NCBI GenBank assembly: GCA_045599645.1
Contig: JAZRWI010000004.1
Coordinates: 162,288-226,287, forward strand
DNA from: RUG334 sp045599645
GTDB taxonomy: Bacteria; Muiribacteriota; Ozemobacteria; Ozemobacterales; Ozemobacteraceae
Length of the DNA stretch: 64,000 nucleotides
Direction of reading: 5' to 3'
Part shown: positions 32,803 to 42,227 of the stretch, one piece after another
Layout: every line of letters begins with the position of its first letter
How positions within the stretch are numbered: the stretch's first letter is position 1
Translations under genes and position numbers: made by a program
The notes under the pieces: generated by a model
What the model was told of the DNA's origin: nothing
What the model saw: the letters and a program-made list of their open reading frames with translations, nothing else
Database searches by the model: none

Positions 32803-34214
32803 TGGAATTTGATAATCAAAACCTTACAATTGCATGTGAAGCCGACCTTAACTCAAATGATGTAAACGCAGATGAGTTATATAGTGCTGATACCGAGGCT
32901 TTTGAAAAGATTGAAAGAACCTTAGATGGTTCTAAGAAGCTTGTTCTTAAGATTATGTTCGGTCTTGGCCTGGTATTGACTTTGCCATGGTGGCCTGTTT
33001 TCGGGAAAGGCTTCTGGCCGGAATTGTCTTTCCTGATTTTCTACCCGGTATGCGTATATTATCTTTCCAAGTTTTATATAAAGAACGTAAAGAAAGCATT
33101 TAAGCTTGTTAAACGTCTTCATCCAACTGTCGGTATTGAACAGGACAAAGTCGTAATTACCTTTGAACTGCAATACAACAGCATTTTCCCTTTTGCGATG
33201 GCTTATTATAAGGATAATTTCAAAGCAACAAGGTCATTTGGTTCGGTATTAACGATTCTAAAAAGAAACGACTTCGATGAAAACAGAATTTACCATGGCA
33301 GATACGTAATTCCTCTGAACAGAGGCTACGGCACTTACCCTGTAGGACCTTTGGAAGTTACAGTCTGTGACCCGTTCATGATATTCAAAGAAACCGTAAC
33401 CTTTGAACCGGATTCTACAATTTCTGTTTGGCTGAACCCACCGCCAGAAGAAGACATCAAATTAATCAATACTATGATTCTTTCTCCTAACGGCACTTCC
33501 AGTTCAGGGGAAGCCGGTCATGGCATGGACTTTTATGGTCTTAAGGAATATGCTCCCGGCGATGACATTAAAGCTATCAGCTGGTCAAAGTCTGCTGCTA
33601 TCGGCAAAACAGTCATCAAGCAGTTTGAAGAAGACGCAACACCTAATGTCTTTATAGTTCTTCACACTGATAGAACACAGCTTAGAGGCCTAGGCACAGG
33701 AAATGCCATGAAACGCATTTTCCGTATTGCAGCAGCAACTATACACGCAGCAAAAGAACGCGGCCTTAAAGTCAAACTGGCTATGGCCCAGGACAGAACT
33801 TCAACTGTAACCGACATTGGCTCTGATATACCTGTTTATGGTTTCATGACACAGCTTTTGGGCAATATGCATGCAGCTGAACCTGAAGCCATGGAAGATT
33901 TATTGAATACCTTGTGCTATCAGGCCGGTTCAGGGTCTACTATAATGTTTTTGAGTCATACACTTGCTCTTAATTACAATATGCTATCCGACGCAATGGC
34001 AATATTGCATGCAAAAGGCTGTAGACTTGTTGTATGGGTTATTGATGATTCTAAGATGCTTAATTTCTCAAGCTGGGGAGCAGACAAAGTTACTCCTGAT
34101 GAATTTGCTGCTCATGCCTTAGAGCTTGGTATTCTCTTCAGAATGATTGATCCAAAAGAACAGAGACTTAAAGAAGAAGCATTTGTCAGTGCTGGAAAGA
34201 TGCTTGGTATATAA
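32802..34214 (+). CDS. DUF58 (VWA-like) membrane protein, MoxR partner
   Basis: 470 aa. Two N-terminal membrane segments (about residues 48-62 and 68-88) followed by a large outer loop and the DUF58 core GMDFYGLKEYAPGDDIKAISWSKSAAIGKTVIKQFEEDA, then a VWA-like fold (VFIVLHTD, with a partial MIDAS). DUF58 proteins are the usual partners of MoxR ATPases and are linked to cell-envelope or complex assembly. Translation is coupled to the MoxR gene (TAATG). Next gene 3 bases downstream. Confidence 0.85.
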   Translation: MEFDNQNLTIACEADLNSNDVNADELYSADTEAFEKIERTLDGSKKLVLKIMFGLGLVLTLPWWPVFGKGFWPELSFLIFYPVCVYYLSKFYIKNVKKAFKLVKRLHPTVGIEQDKVVITFELQYNSIFPFAMAYYKDNFKATRSFGSVLTILKRNDFDENRIYHGRYVIPLNRGYGTYPVGPLEVTVCDPFMIFKETVTFEPDSTISVWLNPPPEEDIKLINTMILSPNGTSSSGEAGHGMDFYGLKEYAPGDDIKAISWSKSAAIGKTVIKQFEEDATPNVFIVLHTDRTQLRGLGTGNAMKRIFRIAAATIHAAKERGLKVKLAMAQDRTSTVTDIGSDIPVYGFMTQLLGNMHAAEPEAMEDLLNTLCYQAGSGSTIMFLSHTLALNYNMLSDAMAILHAKGCRLVVWVIDDSKMLNFSSWGADKVTPDEFAAHALELGILFRMIDPKEQRLKEEAFVSAGKMLGI

Positions 34215-34217
34215 ATT

Positions 34218-35009
34218 ATGTTAGTAAGCGTATCAAAACTAGCTAAAGACGTTTCCGGAGCTGGTCATGACGGCAATAGATTCATGGAATCCTTAACAAG
34301 GATTAAGCATATTGCTGCCCAGGAAAAAGCTCAAGACAAATTCGGTTCATTAGCTGCAGGTGCTCAGATTCGTGTAATAGCAATAATTATCACTTGTGCT
34401 CTCTGGCTTGTTATGACATCGTTCCCTTCAAGTCTCAAGGAAGACCTTACAATGCCTGAGCAGCAGAAGCCTAAAACAGCCAATGACCAGAAGGCCGATC
34501 AAGATCTTTTTGACATTCTGATGGATCTGGGCCAATTACTAGGCAAAGGCCTTGTAGGTGGTGGCTTTTGCTATTATGGTATCAAAAAAATATTTTTAGA
34601 TAAAAAAAAGGGGAAAAAATCAGCTGCAGACTTAGCTATTGAAGAAGAAATGGCAAGATTGCGTGAAGCCATAGAACAGGATAATTCCAATGCTCCGGCA
34701 GGTTCTGAAAAGCAAAAGTTTGCTGCTAGTTTAGACGGCTTAACCTTGATGGAATTATTCAACGGTTTTGCAGAAATCATGGCTATACGCGGTGATTTGC
34801 CAAGACAGGAAGACGAAACTGCGCTTGAATATTTCAGAAAGGTAGCCACAGAAATTAATTTTTCTAAGGGAAAAGCTGAATTAGCCTCTCACTATTTTGA
34901 GGACGAACTTTACGGTCAGCACAAAACAACGGAAGAAAACCGCAAAGCCTTTCTTGAGCTTATCTTAAGCATGATGGAAAGAGTTAAGCCTAGCAGAAAC
35001 AGAGTTTAA
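34218..35009 (+). CDS. Membrane protein with a DUF4129-like C-terminus
   Basis: 263 aa. One or two membrane segments (about 52-70; a weaker glycine-rich one near 107-122), then charged linkers and a C-terminal helical domain (ALEYFRKVATEI...LASHYFEDELYGQ) like the DUF4129 domain usually fused to transglutaminases beside MoxR and DUF58. Here there is no transglutaminase domain and no such gene nearby, so the third partner is a reduced form. 3 bases after the DUF58 stop, last gene before a bidirectional terminator. Family call is by context and pattern, not certain. Confidence 0.55.
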   Translation: MLVSVSKLAKDVSGAGHDGNRFMESLTRIKHIAAQEKAQDKFGSLAAGAQIRVIAIIITCALWLVMTSFPSSLKEDLTMPEQQKPKTANDQKADQDLFDILMDLGQLLGKGLVGGGFCYYGIKKIFLDKKKGKKSAADLAIEEEMARLREAIEQDNSNAPAGSEKQKFAASLDGLTLMELFNGFAEIMAIRGDLPRQEDETALEYFRKVATEINFSKGKAELASHYFEDELYGQHKTTEENRKAFLELILSMMERVKPSRNRV

Positions 35010-35015
35010 AAAGGC

Positions 35016-35058
35016 AAAAAAAATAGCTTCCCATAAAACCAGGAAGCTATTTTTTTTA
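35016..35058. terminator. Bidirectional terminator between convergent genes
   Basis: About 16-17 bp nearly perfect stem (A8-TAGCTTCC with GGAAGCTA-T8), 9-base loop, with A-run and T-run flanks on both strands. It ends the 34218 gene (plus) and the map gene (minus), which stop at 35009 and 35063. Confidence 0.9.
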
Positions 35059-35062
35059 TCTA

Positions 35063-35941
35063 TTAAAGATCGTATGGAGTCAGAACTTCATAACCATTTT
35101 CGGTTACAACAAGTGTCTGTTCGAACTGGGCTGAGAGTGAACCGTCAGTGGTTACTGCTGTCCAGTCATCATCAAGAACTCTTGAATATGGTTCACCAAG
35201 GTTAATCATTGGTTCAATTGTGAAAACCATACCTGGAACAAGTTCAATACCAGTGTTTTTGCGACCGAAGTGTGGAACTTCAGGAGCTTCGTGGAAGCCT
35301 CTGCCAATGCCGTGACCGATATAATCACGAACTACTGAGCAGCCTTCGCTTTCAGCATAGGACTGAATTGCATAGCCTATATCGCCAATCTTGTTACCTG
35401 GCTTAACAGCGGACAAGCCACGTTTCAAACTTTCTCTTGCAACTCTTACTATTTTCTTGGCATCTTCAGAACACTGGCCTACGAAGAAGGTCATGTTGGC
35501 GTCTGCAAAATAACCATGAAGAATAGAGGTTACGTCTACATTTACGATATCGCCTTCAACAAGCTTTCTGTCAGAAGGAATACCATGACAGATAACATCG
35601 TTGACAGAAGTGCATACACTTTTTGGGAAACCGTGATAATTCAGTGGAGCCGGTGTAGCACCATGGCTGATTGTATATTCATGAACCAGTGTATTGATAT
35701 CATTAGTTGTCATACCTGGAACAATCTTGGCTTCACAGAGCTTAAGAGTATCTACAACAAGCTTACCAGCTTCCTTGATACCAGCAAGGTCAGCAGGAGT
35801 TTTAAGCTTAATGTGATAACGTCTGAAATATGTTTCAGCAAGCTTCTTTTCTTCATAAGAGCTTACTTTATTCATACAGCATTTCTTGTATTTTAGGCCG
35901 CTGCCACAAGGACATGGGTCATTACGGTTAATATCTTCCAT
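35063..35941 (-). CDS. map: Methionine aminopeptidase with N-terminal SEC-C zinc motif
   Basis: 292 aa. Removes the initiator methionine from new proteins. Residues 7-22 are a SEC-C motif (NDPCPCGSGLKYKKCC), a zinc-binding ribosome-contact element found in some type I MetAPs. The catalytic domain has all five metal ligands in their usual motifs: two aspartates (NVDVT, FADANM), the histidine (RGFHEAP), and glutamates (FTIEPM, AQFEQT). GGAG ribosome site 8 bases before the ATG. It stands alone on the minus strand, divergent from speA. Confidence 0.92.
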   Translation of the reverse strand: MEDINRNDPCPCGSGLKYKKCCMNKVSSYEEKKLAETYFRRYHIKLKTPADLAGIKEAGKLVVDTLKLCEAKIVPGMTTNDINTLVHEYTISHGATPAPLNYHGFPKSVCTSVNDVICHGIPSDRKLVEGDIVNVDVTSILHGYFADANMTFFVGQCSEDAKKIVRVARESLKRGLSAVKPGNKIGDIGYAIQSYAESEGCSVVRDYIGHGIGRGFHEAPEVPHFGRKNTGIELVPGMVFTIEPMINLGEPYSRVLDDDWTAVTTDGSLSAQFEQTLVVTENGYEVLTPYDL

Positions 35942-36010
35942 AATAAACTCCTTTAAAATTCAACGTAATTCTACACTCTCAATGTGCTTTATACAACTAA
36001 AAAATAAAAC

Positions 36011-36039
36011 TTGCATTACTAGTCTTTTAACTCTATTAT
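36011..36039 (+). promoter_or_regulatory. Promoter of speA
   Basis: TTGCAT (36011-36016), 17-base spacer, TATTAT (36034-36039), 30 bases before the ATG at 36070, followed by GGAGG. Confidence 0.65.
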
Positions 36040-36069
36040 GTACGCCATTACATCTATTGGAGGTTTGCT

Positions 36070-37968
36070 ATGCGCAAGTGGCGCCTTGAAGATTCTGCTG
36101 AATTATACAATATTGAAGGCTGGGGTATTGGCTATTTTGGTGTTAACGAAAAAGGTAACGTTACGGTTATGCCGCATCGCGACCCCAACAAAGCAATAGA
36201 TATAAAAGAACTCTTAGACGACTTGGAAAAACAAGACGTATCCTGCCCAGTATTATTGAGATTCCCAGACATTCTGGACGAACGCATTGAAACCCTGGCA
36301 AAATGCTTCAAGAATGCTTCTGATGAATATGGTTATAAAGGCCAGTATCATACAGTTTACCCAATTAAAGTAAACCAGATGCAGCCAGTTGTTGAAGAAA
36401 TCGTAAGACACGGTGAAAAGTTCGGTATTGGCATGGAAGCAGGTTCAAAGCCAGAACTCCACGCAGTTCTTGGTATGACCAAGAATCCAGATACCATCAT
36501 CGTTTGCAACGGTTACAAAGACAAGGAATTCATCGAAATCGCCCTTCTTGCAACAAAGATGGGCAAAAAAGTATTCCTGGTAGCTGAAAAGCTCAACGAA
36601 TTAAAGATGATGGCCCAGCTTTCCAAGGAACACAACGTCAAACCGAATATTGGTATCCGCATTAAACTGGCAGCCTTCGGAAGCGGTAAATGGGAAGAAT
36701 CAGGCGGCGATAAGAGTAAGTTCGGTCTTACTCCAATGGAAATCGTAGAAGCTGTTGAATACATGAAGAAAGAAGATATGCTCGACAGCATTAAGCTTAT
36801 TCATGCTCACCTTGGCAGCCAGATTACAAACATCCGCAAAATCAAGCACGGTCTGCGTGAAGCATCTCAGTTCTTTGTTCAGCTCAGCAAGCTCGGTTGC
36901 GACATTAAGTTTGTAGACATAGGCGGCGGTCTTGGCGTTGACTACGACGGCACAAAGACTACCATCTCCAGCAGCATTAACTATTCAATTCAGGAATATG
37001 CTAACGATGCTATTTCCGCACTGCAGGAAGCAGCCGACAAGAACGGTCTCAACCATCCAAACCTGATTACGGAATCTGGTCGCGCTTTAACAGCACACCA
37101 CTCTCTCCTTGTATTCAATGTTCTTGAAAGCACCTGCCCACCAAGAACACCGATTGATGAATTAAAAATATCAAACGATGACCACGAATTGGTTAAGGAT
37201 ATGTATGCCGTATTGGAATCAATCACTGACCTTACAATGATTGAATGCTGGCACGATGCATTACAGCTTCGCGAAGAATCTCTCGACCTCTTCGGTCTCG
37301 GTTTGCTTGATCTTAAGAACAGAGCTAAGGTTGAAAAGATTTTCTGGACTATAGCCCACGAAATTACAGACTTAGCCAAGGAATCAAAGCATGGTCTCGA
37401 AGATTTGACTGACCTGGACAAGATTCTTGCAGAAAAATATTTCTGTAACTTCTCAATGTTCCAGTCTTTGCCAGACCACTGGGCTATCGATCAGTTATTC
37501 CCGGTAATGCCACTTCACAGACTTGACGAAAAACCGACACATCTTGCTACTCTTCAGGATATAACCTGTGACTCAGACGGAAAAATTGAACGCTTTATCG
37601 GCAACCGCAGCTACAATCACACCCTCACACTTCATTCATTAAAGATGTATGAAAATTATTACATTGGTGTATTCATGGTTGGCGCATATCAGGAAATCCT
37701 TGGCGATATGCACAATCTGTTTGGTGATACCAACACAGTTCACGTAACAATCAATGAAGACGGTTCATATAAGATTGGCGAAATCATTGCCGGCGAAACT
37801 GTTTCAGATGTTCTTGATTACGTTCAGTATGACTCCAAAAAGCTTGTAAGAACAATGGAAACATGGGTTCAAGCAGCAGAAAAAGAAGGCAAGATTTCCC
37901 ATAAGGAAGGAAAAGAATTTCTGGCAATCTATTGTTCAGGCTTGTATGGATACACTTACCTTGAATAA
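36070..37968 (+). CDS. speA: Biosynthetic arginine decarboxylase
   Basis: 632 aa, the usual size. PLP enzyme converting arginine to agmatine, the first step of spermidine/putrescine synthesis. Seen: the PLP lysine Lys100 in YPIKVNQ, the GMEAGSKPEL motif, the HAHLGSQI motif, the GGGLGVDYDG phosphate loop, and the second-half block DITCDSDGKI with substrate cysteine region. GGAGG ribosome site 7 bases before the ATG. Monocistronic: own promoter and own terminator. Confidence 0.95.
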   Translation: MRKWRLEDSAELYNIEGWGIGYFGVNEKGNVTVMPHRDPNKAIDIKELLDDLEKQDVSCPVLLRFPDILDERIETLAKCFKNASDEYGYKGQYHTVYPIKVNQMQPVVEEIVRHGEKFGIGMEAGSKPELHAVLGMTKNPDTIIVCNGYKDKEFIEIALLATKMGKKVFLVAEKLNELKMMAQLSKEHNVKPNIGIRIKLAAFGSGKWEESGGDKSKFGLTPMEIVEAVEYMKKEDMLDSIKLIHAHLGSQITNIRKIKHGLREASQFFVQLSKLGCDIKFVDIGGGLGVDYDGTKTTISSSINYSIQEYANDAISALQEAADKNGLNHPNLITESGRALTAHHSLLVFNVLESTCPPRTPIDELKISNDDHELVKDMYAVLESITDLTMIECWHDALQLREESLDLFGLGLLDLKNRAKVEKIFWTIAHEITDLAKESKHGLEDLTDLDKILAEKYFCNFSMFQSLPDHWAIDQLFPVMPLHRLDEKPTHLATLQDITCDSDGKIERFIGNRSYNHTLTLHSLKMYENYYIGVFMVGAYQEILGDMHNLFGDTNTVHVTINEDGSYKIGEIIAGETVSDVLDYVQYDSKKLVRTMETWVQAAEKEGKISHKEGKEFLAIYCSGLYGYTYLE

Positions 37969-37984
37969 TTATTAAGCAAAAGAG

Positions 37985-38021
37985 AAATACCTGCCAAAGC
38001 ACTTAGCCCTGGCAGGTATTT
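37985..38021 (+). terminator. Rho-independent terminator of speA
   Basis: Perfect 12-bp stem AAATACCTGCCA/TGGCAGGTATTT (37985-37996 with 38010-38021), 13-base loop, then a T-run, 16 bases after the speA stop. Confidence 0.9.
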
Positions 38022-38048
38022 TTTTGTCTTATTAAAAGCAACTTTTTA

Positions 38049-38948
38049 TTAAGCCCAAAGAGAATAATCAATATCAGATACAGATGTAAAAGTTATAGAA
38101 TCAGGCTTTGCTGTAATTTCCATAATGGAATCTTTTAATAAATAATATTTGTGGCCTATGTCTGTTTCAAGGTCTTTGTAGCTTAGAATCACCATACCAC
38201 GCTGAGGAGCCAGTCTATAGAACATACTGATTGCTGGTATGCAATAGCCTTCATATTTGCACTTAGCAAATACCTGTTTTTCAAGCAATCCGTTAAAAGC
38301 AATACGGCAGCGTTCAGGGTCATTAACTATTGCAAGAGCATTTGAATTATCGCCGGCAACATCCTCTACCAATGCTAATGTAGCAAATTCAGAACCCATA
38401 ATCAGATCCTGGAAGCAGAAATAACTGTCTTCCATCAGAAGCGGTTCATTTTTAGCCTTAGCTCTATTATTCAATAAGAGAAGAGCCAAACTGTAAATAG
38501 TCATTTCATCATTGGTAAGAGTCATTGAGAACGGTGAAAAATTATTTAAATTCCTTTCACCAATGAGAGCATCTCTTGCTACATCTGCAATTTGCGCTAC
38601 AGGTATTGGAGCGACTAATGTAACAACCTTTGTTGAGTAATCTATAGTGCTTAATACCCAGAAGCCGTTCTTAAAGCTGAATACGCATAACGGAACAGCT
38701 CCGAAACTGCTGTTTGACGCGACAATAGCCTTCTGAGGTGCTGATATAATGCTGGCTATCATAGAACCATCAGGTGTTATTCTGTTCTTTTTTACAAGGC
38801 CGTTACCTTCAGCTTCCTTCAAAGCCTGTTCAATATTGCCGCCATTAAATTCCAGATAAGCAGCTGACAGCTTGTTAACCGGCAGATTGGAGGTCTGCAG
38901 AAAAGCTGAATAACAATCTATTGTTAATCTATAGCAATTCATTTTCAT
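38049..38948 (-). CDS. Hypothetical cytoplasmic protein, 299 aa
   Basis: No family recognised. Soluble, no signal peptide. Residues 1-60 look like a small helical module (NCYRLTIDCYSAFLQ, EQALKEAEGNGLV), reminiscent of a winged-helix or helical adaptor; the rest alternates beta-strand and helix with a repeated pattern (two halves of similar length), ending YSLWA. It is the last gene of a four-gene minus-strand run (42089 to 38049), 20 bases after the previous stop. A weak ribosome site is seen. Function unknown, probably connected with the membrane proteins upstream. Confidence 0.55.
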   Translation of the reverse strand: MKMNCYRLTIDCYSAFLQTSNLPVNKLSAAYLEFNGGNIEQALKEAEGNGLVKKNRITPDGSMIASIISAPQKAIVASNSSFGAVPLCVFSFKNGFWVLSTIDYSTKVVTLVAPIPVAQIADVARDALIGERNLNNFSPFSMTLTNDEMTIYSLALLLLNNRAKAKNEPLLMEDSYFCFQDLIMGSEFATLALVEDVAGDNSNALAIVNDPERCRIAFNGLLEKQVFAKCKYEGYCIPAISMFYRLAPQRGMVILSYKDLETDIGHKYYLLKDSIMEITAKPDSITFTSVSDIDYSLWA

Positions 38949-38968
38949 AATATCATTCAGCCTCTACT

Positions 38969-40000
38969 TTATACCCAGCCATTTTGCGACCATAAATCCT
39001 TATCAGATTCCTTGCCCTCAGATTCGGAAAGGCTAAGCAAATAAGCCACATCCAGACTGAGCATAGAGGAATTGATTTTGTCAATTCCACTGCCACCGTA
39101 TTTGCAGGAAGACTTTGCTTTCATTACTGAGCTTAGTATGCTTTCTTCACCGGTTTGCTTATTCCCCAGAAGCGGCATTGCTTTGTCGGCTTCTGCTAGT
39201 GCAATATCAAATGGTCTGTTATTCATAACCATAGTCTTTTTCTGGAAATATGAATAAACATTTCTGAATTCTTTATTGTTAGAATAGCCGCCCAACTCAA
39301 GCATAGCGCCCTTGCCGAGTTCAAGCCATTCTTCTCTATTATAGCTGATCTTGAATGGAGAATCCTGCGACTGTTCTAATTTTTTATCAGGCTTTTCTTT
39401 TATATTTGCTTTTGTAACATGAATTACCTTTGGTGTAACAACTTCTTCCTTTACAACAGTTTCAGGCTGGTATAACACCAGGTTACGTTTATTATTGATT
39501 ACCGTTTCAAATTTTGAAGTTTCAAGCGCCGGAACAATCGCAATAGCACCAATTGCCAAGGAAATCATAATACTAATTGCTATAAAAACAAAGCATGAGA
39601 ATTTGCTCAACAATTGGGTATTATCAACACCTTCAGCAATATTGTTCACACTTATCAAAAGAACCCCAAAACGCTCAATACGTTCTAGCAGTTTTTCTAT
39701 CCATGTTCTGTCTTTTATCAGACTAATAAGATAATCAATACCCTTTTCATCAGAAGTGTCTTCATCAACAACAAAATCTGGTTCCGGAAGCATCATTAAT
39801 TGAGTATCAGAGGCTTCACCGACAATTCGCTTATAAAAACTGCTATGAGCTTTATTTAAAACAGAATTAATAGTCTGGATAACCTTGATTTCGTTTTCCT
39901 TCGAATTAATAATATCTTCAACATCTATAACATCTCGTGCATACAAGGATACGCAGCTGATTAACAAGAAAATTATTGAAATAAATAGGCTATTTTTCAT
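38969..40000 (-). CDS. Secreted or membrane-bound protein of unknown function, 343 aa
   Basis: A signal peptide or anchor (about residues 2-20) is followed by a helical, charged region, a hydrophobic segment near 135-155, then a lysine/glutamate-rich linker and a glycine-rich C-terminal region (YGGSGIDKI). No family recognised. The start overlaps the upstream gene's stop (ATGA, 39997-40000), so it is translationally coupled. Belongs to the unknown operon 38049-42089. Confidence 0.55.
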   Translation of the reverse strand: MKNSLFISIIFLLISCVSLYARDVIDVEDIINSKENEIKVIQTINSVLNKAHSSFYKRIVGEASDTQLMMLPEPDFVVDEDTSDEKGIDYLISLIKDRTWIEKLLERIERFGVLLISVNNIAEGVDNTQLLSKFSCFVFIAISIMISLAIGAIAIVPALETSKFETVINNKRNLVLYQPETVVKEEVVTPKVIHVTKANIKEKPDKKLEQSQDSPFKISYNREEWLELGKGAMLELGGYSNNKEFRNVYSYFQKKTMVMNNRPFDIALAEADKAMPLLGNKQTGEESILSSVMKAKSSCKYGGSGIDKINSSMLSLDVAYLLSLSESEGKESDKDLWSQNGWV

Positions 40001-41211
40001 AATTCCACCTCTATTTCATATTCGCTTTTCTTTATTAACGAACTGAGAAACAGGATTACCCACCCTATTAAAGATATTATCAGCCCGGAAGATGAACCTA
40101 AATAAATATTAAACTCTGTCCAAAGTAAGGCAAAAGAAATCAGAAAACCCCATGCAGCACCAAATATTGCAGTTCTGGCGGCGCAGGCGTTTCTTGGTCT
40201 ACCATTCTTTAATGAATGAATTAATAATACAACCGGGTTATTAATATTCTTATAAGCCTTCAAACAAACCAGGAATCCAATTACCCCAATAATAGAATCT
40301 TCATATGAAAGCCCTGCAGTCATTAACTCGAATAATATTAAAGAAACGCCTAATCCTAGCAAAAATGAAGCAAAGGTAGATAATCTTCCATATATAGTAA
40401 AATTTTTCGCAGGACAAGCGTTAAAATAGTTTGTTTCATACTTCCCTTCAAGAATCAGTAGTAGGAAATATGTAAAATAAACAATCTTCCCTAGAACCCC
40501 ACCAAGAACATTTATGATATTTCCATGAACACCGCCTCTTGCGTATGTAAACCAGGAAATAACAATAAATAAACCATTGTTAGGATAGATTTCACGACCC
40601 CATATAGTCCCTAACCAAACAAGAAAAAGTATAACAGTAAAAATAATAACCCTGACAGAAAATAGCTTTTTAATGCCAACCCCGAACAAATTCTTCATAA
40701 ATTCAATAATTTCAGAGTTATTCATGCCACGGACCGGCAAAATACCAGTATTTGAATAAAAAATACCGTTATAGGTTCTATTCAGATCATGAGTAAATAT
40801 TCTTCGTTTTTTTAAGGCTAGCCATATAAGCCCCTGACCAAGCAGAAAACCTATAAGAAAATTTATTCCTTTTTGTTCATCTGTTTCTAACCAGTTGATG
40901 CGTGGGAATGGCTTTATATAGCCGATTTCTTTTTTATAGGTAATGCTGTCAGCTCCACCGCGAAGGTATTTGGAGCCTACATATTTTTCGCCGTCAATCC
41001 AAAACTCATATTTTATTTTCCAGCGATATCTGATAGAGCGTTCAGGGCAGGTTTCATAGCAACCAACAATTAATGGCGTAAAAGCACCTTGCTTTGTTGT
41101 GACTCCCAAGAATTTTATTCCGTCAGCGGCAAAGCCAATTATGATGCTTACAAGACCAATAAAAATCAATATTGCTCTAATAACCCAACTGAATACATAT
41201 TCGCGTTTCAT
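39997..41211 (-). CDS. Multi-pass membrane protein with a DUF3592-like N-terminal region
   Basis: 404 aa. One N-terminal membrane segment, then an outer segment (YRWKIKYEFWIDGEKYVGSKY...IGYIKPFPRINWLE) of the DUF3592 kind, followed by a hydrophobic helix and, in the C-terminal 250 residues, about six further membrane segments. The same N-terminal layout occurs in the neighbour at 41289. DUF3592 proteins have no known biochemical role. Overlaps the following gene by 4 bases; the 77-base gap to the 41289 gene is AT-rich. Confidence 0.6.
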   Translation of the reverse strand: MKREYVFSWVIRAILIFIGLVSIIIGFAADGIKFLGVTTKQGAFTPLIVGCYETCPERSIRYRWKIKYEFWIDGEKYVGSKYLRGGADSITYKKEIGYIKPFPRINWLETDEQKGINFLIGFLLGQGLIWLALKKRRIFTHDLNRTYNGIFYSNTGILPVRGMNNSEIIEFMKNLFGVGIKKLFSVRVIIFTVILFLVWLGTIWGREIYPNNGLFIVISWFTYARGGVHGNIINVLGGVLGKIVYFTYFLLLILEGKYETNYFNACPAKNFTIYGRLSTFASFLLGLGVSLILFELMTAGLSYEDSIIGVIGFLVCLKAYKNINNPVVLLIHSLKNGRPRNACAARTAIFGAAWGFLISFALLWTEFNIYLGSSSGLIISLIGWVILFLSSLIKKSEYEIEVEL

Positions 41212-41288
41212 AGCCCTATTAAAACCATTTATCTATTCGATTTGCTATATACTAACTTCTATCAATAGTTTTAGCAACTATAAAGCTT

Positions 41289-42089
41289 TCAAATAAGCTT
41301 TTTGCCACATCCTGCACAGAAACTGGCACCTGCAAAAACCTTTGAACCACATTGTGGACAGAAGTTTAGTTTTGCTTCACTATTTAGTGCCTCTGAAGCC
41401 TTTGGTTGCTGCTGTATCTGTGTTTTTGTTTCCTTATTTGCTGGAATTTCAACAGTAATCGGTTTTGTTTCAGCAGTCTTCTTTTCGTCTGAAGCTGCTT
41501 TTACTTCAATAACTATCTTGGTTTCAGCAACGGGATGCTGAGAAGAATCAGCATTTCTTTCAGGCTTCTTTTCTTCAATATGCTTTTGCTTTGGCTTAGA
41601 TTCAACTCTCTGATGATTCTGTTCCGAAATTACTACATCATCTTTTTGCTTATTCTTTCTTCTAGGTAATCCCAAGTAAATGAAAAATCCACCAAGCAAC
41701 ACGCCAACCAGAGAAGCAACTCCAAACGCTGCGCCTGTATCTATACAGTTAAACCATGGATATGACTTTAAATAAAAAACAGTAGTTGTATTCCCTATTT
41801 TGTAGTATTTTTTTTCTGTGCTTGTATGACCAGTATATTTGTTACCATCAACAGTGAATTCCCAGGAATAATCCCATTTTGTCTTTCTTTTTGAGGCACC
41901 TTTGTTGCCAGCTTTCTCAAAATATTTCACTTCTTTTACGGTAACAGGAACATTATTACACTTTTCGCCCAAATATGGCAACAAATCCTGGCCAATCATC
42001 TTAACGATAAGAAGAATACCGATAATAACAAATAATAATCTAAGCCAGAAAGGTGTTCCACTTTTACTTGCCATAAATTTAAACCTCAT
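41289..42089 (-). CDS. DUF3592-type membrane protein with C-terminal zinc ribbon
   Basis: 266 aa. Membrane segment (about residues 14-31), DUF3592-like outer domain (KWDYSWEFTVDGNKYTGHTS...VFYLKSYPWFNC), a second membrane segment (about 118-138), then a charged, proline/lysine-rich cytoplasmic linker of about 90 residues and a four-cysteine zinc ribbon (FCPQCG...FCAGCGKKL) at the very end. Zinc ribbons of this kind are common tails in regulatory or scaffold membrane proteins. It is the first gene of the four-gene unknown operon. Confidence 0.65.
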   Translation of the reverse strand: MRFKFMASKSGTPFWLRLLFVIIGILLIVKMIGQDLLPYLGEKCNNVPVTVKEVKYFEKAGNKGASKRKTKWDYSWEFTVDGNKYTGHTSTEKKYYKIGNTTTVFYLKSYPWFNCIDTGAAFGVASLVGVLLGGFFIYLGLPRRKNKQKDDVVISEQNHQRVESKPKQKHIEEKKPERNADSSQHPVAETKIVIEVKAASDEKKTAETKPITVEIPANKETKTQIQQQPKASEALNSEAKLNFCPQCGSKVFAGASFCAGCGKKLI

Positions 42090-42182
42090 AAAAAGCTAAT
42101 AAACATTAAGCTATTATATATAATATTTATTATACAATCAACAAATCAGCACTAATAAAAGTATTCTATTAAGTAATAAAAA

Positions 42183-42211
42183 AAGCCCCGGTTTTATTTT
42201 TACCGAGGCTT
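42183..42211 (-). terminator. Terminator of glnS
   Basis: Stem AAGCCCCGGT/ACCGAGGCTT (42183-42192 with 42202-42211, one mismatch), 9-base A/T loop, followed on the minus strand by a T-run. 16 bases beyond the glnS stop. Confidence 0.85.
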
Positions 42212-42227
42212 CTTTATAAGCTATTTA

